Source: Candidatus Nitrosopumilus sp.
GTDB taxonomy: Archaea > Thermoproteota > Nitrososphaeria > Nitrososphaerales > Nitrosopumilaceae
Assembly: GCA_018657375.1 (NCBI GenBank)
Contig: JABHXI010000012.1
Span: 1-7,247 of the forward strand
Reading direction: 5' to 3'
Length of the DNA: 7,247 nt
Below, in pieces: positions 5,516-7,247 of this stretch (positions are counted from its first letter, which is position 1; every line of letters starts with the position of its first letter). The notes below the pieces were generated by a model that was given only the letters and a program-made list of their open reading frames with translations, was not told the DNA's origin and did not search any database. Made by a program: the position numbers and the translations under genes.

Positions 5516-6592
5516 ATGAATCACGTAATTTTTGATGTAATGAATGCTAGAGTAACTTTCAAAAATGTCCCCATTCATGAATTATCTAAATTTGCTTTTA
5601 ATGATGTCGCAGCAGCGGCTGATGCATTTAAGAAAATTCCGGGAGTTGATGAATGTATAATTATTCAAACTGCAAGTAGAATTGAAATTTTTACAGTTAG
5701 TAATACTGAAACTACTGATTCTCCAGATGCAAGAAGAGTTGAAGGCAAAACTCTGATTTTAAATCAAGTTAAAGAAACTTGGATTTCTTTAACTGCTTTA
5801 GAACAAATTGATATTGATCACTTTGATCAAACCATTGAAGTTTACAAAAGTGATGATGTGTATCTTAATCTTCTACGATTAGGCTCAGGTATTGATTCAT
5901 TTGTTGTTGGTAAACCTGAAGTCTTTGATGAAATTGTTCAATCATTAGCTCATGCAAAATCTGCAGGCACATCCGGTACTATCCTGAATAAATTATTTGA
6001 AAGTGTAATTCGATTATCCACTCGAATGAGAGACACCACAGGTATTGCAAAAGATATTATTTCTCTTGGAGACATTGCAGTAAAATTGGTTGAAGAAAAA
6101 ACAGGGCTTGATTCAAAGAAAAAAGTACTATTGATTGGAACTGGAAATCCAGCTGCTTTAGTTGCAAAATCTCTCAATAAAAAAGAAATTTCTTATGATG
6201 TAGCTAGTAGGAGCATTGAACGTGCAACTGGATTTAGTACAATTGTGGGTGGAACCCCTATACCTTTTGATGATGTGTATTCCACATTTGACAAATATGA
6301 TATAATTTTTGTTGCAACAACGTCTGATTATTTCTTAATTACATTTGATAGAATTAGACTTGTAATGGAGGAAAAGAAGAAAGGTACATTGGTTTTAGAT
6401 TTATCTGATCCAAGAACTGTGGATGAAGGAATAACTGCTCTTCCTGGAATTAAATTGTTATTTAGAGATCAAATTGCAGAAATTTATGAAGAAAGTGTAA
6501 AAGATAGATCCACTATTGTTCCTGCAGTTGAAAAAATCATTGAAAAGGAATTACCTGTATTATCTGCTAGAATGAAAAGATTAGACGCTTAG
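5516..6592 (+). CDS. Glutamyl-tRNA reductase-like protein lacking catalytic residues
   Basis: True glutamyl-tRNA reductase (HemA) reduces Glu-tRNA to glutamate-1-semialdehyde with NADPH, starting tetrapyrrole synthesis. This 358-residue protein has the family layout: an N-terminal domain with RVTFKNVPIHELSKF, the helix block LGSGIDSFVVG (122-132), LFESVIRLSTRMRDTTGI (160-177), and a Rossmann NADPH domain with VLLIGTGNPAALVAK (204-218) and SRSIERA. Key positions differ. The TCNR catalytic motif reads TASR (52-55, Cys replaced by Ala53). The conserved His before LFRVASG is Asn118, and the GE motif is GK (Lys133). The chain stops soon after the spinal helix, so the roughly 100-residue dimerisation domain appears absent. 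ATG 5516 is chosen; ATG 5540 (MNARVTFKN) is possible. I therefore give no hemA symbol; a pseudoenzyme or altered dehydrogenase is more likely than a normal GluTR. Confidence 0.82.
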   Translation: MNHVIFDVMNARVTFKNVPIHELSKFAFNDVAAAADAFKKIPGVDECIIIQTASRIEIFTVSNTETTDSPDARRVEGKTLILNQVKETWISLTALEQIDIDHFDQTIEVYKSDDVYLNLLRLGSGIDSFVVGKPEVFDEIVQSLAHAKSAGTSGTILNKLFESVIRLSTRMRDTTGIAKDIISLGDIAVKLVEEKTGLDSKKKVLLIGTGNPAALVAKSLNKKEISYDVASRSIERATGFSTIVGGTPIPFDDVYSTFDKYDIIFVATTSDYFLITFDRIRLVMEEKKKGTLVLDLSDPRTVDEGITALPGIKLLFRDQIAEIYEESVKDRSTIVPAVEKIIEKELPVLSARMKRLDA

Positions 6593-6613
6593 TTTCTTTT
6601 TATTTTTGTTTTC
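6593..6613 (+). terminator. T-rich terminator of the HemA-like unit, overlapping the 3' end of the DUF1059 gene
   Basis: Immediately after the HemA-like stop the + strand carries T3, T5, T5 and T4 runs separated by single C, A or G bases. This is a strong archaeal oligo-T terminator. It overlaps the stop and the last Lys/Gln codons of the opposite-strand DUF1059 gene, so its base composition also constrains that C terminus. Confidence 0.6.
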
Positions 6614-6764
6614 TTAGCAGGAATTGCATTACTGCTTCTTTTGAATAATCAATTCCATGAACTTCATCAGTATGTGTTCTAAAATTTTCTATTACTTTTT
6701 CTTGATCACCATCTACTTCAAAATTACATTCAAAACCATAGTCATTACACTTTAGTTTTGGCAT
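6600..6764 (-). CDS. DUF1059 family small protein
   Basis: A 54-residue protein starting MPKLKCNDYGFECNF, matching the DUF1059 pattern in which a Cys-x6-Cys near the N terminus is followed by a helix ending in HxxxVHG. Here the candidates are C6, C13, H31 (THTDEVHG) and H36, which could form a small metal site; this is inference, as the family function is not known to me. The length is right for the family. ATG 6764 lies 26-27 bases downstream of a TATA-like box at 6787-6794, so the mRNA is probably leaderless. It converges with the HemA-like gene, 7 bases apart, and follows the reductase gene on the same strand with its own promoter. Confidence 0.85.
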   Translation of the reverse strand: MPKLKCNDYGFECNFEVDGDQEKVIENFRTHTDEVHGIDYSKEAVMQFLLRKQK

Positions 6765-6786
6765 ATTCTGATGAAAATAATATCCG

Positions 6787-6794
6787 TATAAAAA
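6787..6794 (-). promoter_or_regulatory. TATA box for the DUF1059 gene
   Basis: The - strand reads TTTTTATA here, centred about 26.5 bases upstream of the first base of ATG 6764. This is the archaeal spacing for transcription starting at the start codon, and it supports the short gene being real and leaderless. Confidence 0.55.
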
Positions 6795-6841
6795 TTAAGA
6801 TATTTTTAATTTAGTAGTGCAATATTAGTAAAATATAATTT

Positions 6842-7247
6842 TTATCCGTAGGACTCGTATTTAATTCCAAAACTACCGTCTGATTTCTTTTCATGCTCTG
6901 TAACAAAACCTTTGGAATCTAAATGATCAATTACGCCATCAATTGTTCCTTGATATCCGCAAATGTAGATAATTGTGTTCTCTGGTGTCAATGCCTCTCC
7001 TACCATTTCCTCTACTGGTGACAATCCTGTTTTTTTATCTGGTTTAAAAAATGACTCAACTCTTCCAACATGACCGTTCCAAGATCTATTGAAGAACTCC
7101 TTTGGCCTGCTAATTGCTGCTCTGTATCTAAAATTCCATTTATCTCTTCCATTTTTTTCACTTTCTAATTCCATATCTGTTAAAAGGCGTTTGTAACTTA
7201 ATTCATCAACATAACTTGCACCGTGTAAAACTATGACTTCTCTGCTA
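6842..7247 (-). CDS. Ferredoxin-NADP reductase-type flavoprotein, C-terminal part (5' truncated)
   Basis: The frame stays open to the window edge, so the N-terminal FAD-binding part is missing; 134 residues of the NADP-binding half are visible. Recognisable elements are EVIVLHGASYVDELSY near the visible start (a core strand and loop of the pyridine nucleotide domain), FRYRAAISRP at about 39-48, NGHVGRVES at about 57-65, and the CG motif IYICGYQGTIDGVIDHL at about 93-109, followed by GF. This order is that of the plant/bacterial-type FNR superfamily, which moves electrons between NADP(H) and ferredoxin or another partner. The internal ATG at 7174 is not the start, because conserved sequence precedes it in frame. 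The electron partner cannot be read from this fragment. Confidence 0.85.
   Translation of the reverse strand, partial: SREVIVLHGASYVDELSYKRLLTDMELESEKNGRDKWNFRYRAAISRPKEFFNRSWNGHVGRVESFFKPDKKTGLSPVEEMVGEALTPENTIIYICGYQGTIDGVIDHLDSKGFVTEHEKKSDGSFGIKYESYG

Noticed and set aside
5507..5560. C/D box guide RNA suggested by ATGATGA at 5508-5514
   Set aside because: There is no matching D box (CTGA) at the right distance and it sits in the gene junction; a C box alone is not enough.
5950..6177. Reading frame on the - strand inside the HemA-like gene
   Set aside because: It is antisense to the conserved Rossmann domain region and shows no motif of its own.
1..7247. Mobile elements, CRISPR arrays, attachment sites or defence genes
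   Set aside because: I saw no transposase, integrase, inverted or direct repeats of useful length, or spaced repeats. The two tRNA genes have no adjacent 3'-end duplication in the window that would mark an integration site.

Overview
The window is visibly AT-rich and looks like a chromosomal segment of an ammonia-oxidising archaeon (Nitrososphaerota/Thaumarchaeota, probably Nitrosopumilales). This rests on archaeal-type TATA boxes about 25-27 bases upstream of start codons that imply leaderless mRNAs, GGTGA-type ribosome binding sites, mixed CCA-encoding and CCA-less tRNA genes, and the general look of the proteins. The taxonomic call is inference; no database was searched. I see no mobile element, CRISPR array or foreign-looking island.

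Layout. (1) 1-2532, + strand: a compact succinate dehydrogenase operon, sdhA (5' end cut off), sdhC, sdhD, sdhB, with junctions of 0-2 bases. (2) 2569-2910, - strand: a MIP18/DUF59 Fe-S maturation protein, convergent with sdhB across an A/T-rich terminator spacer. (3) 2960-4417, + strand: argH, divergent from the DUF59 gene; one palindromic TATATATA box midway appears to serve both genes. (4) 4434-4681: tRNA-Lys(UUU) on the - strand and tRNA-Asp(GUC) on the + strand, both with unusual bases at structural positions. (5) 4785-6592, + strand: a two-gene unit of an uncharacterised Ala/Glu/Lys-rich coiled-coil protein followed by a glutamyl-tRNA reductase (HemA)-like protein. (6) 6600-6764, - strand: a 54-residue DUF1059 protein. 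(7) 6842-7247, - strand: the C-terminal part of a ferredoxin-NADP reductase-type flavoprotein, cut by the window edge.

Functionally the sdh genes form complex II of the respiratory chain and TCA cycle. The DUF59 protein could support Fe-S proteins such as SdhB. argH gives the last step of arginine synthesis.

The most surprising gene is the HemA-like one. It has the overall GluTR layout but Ala in place of the catalytic Cys, Asn in place of the conserved active-site His, Lys in place of the Glu of the GE motif, and apparently no C-terminal dimerisation domain. It may be a pseudoenzyme or a repurposed GluTR-fold protein rather than a working tetrapyrrole-pathway enzyme.
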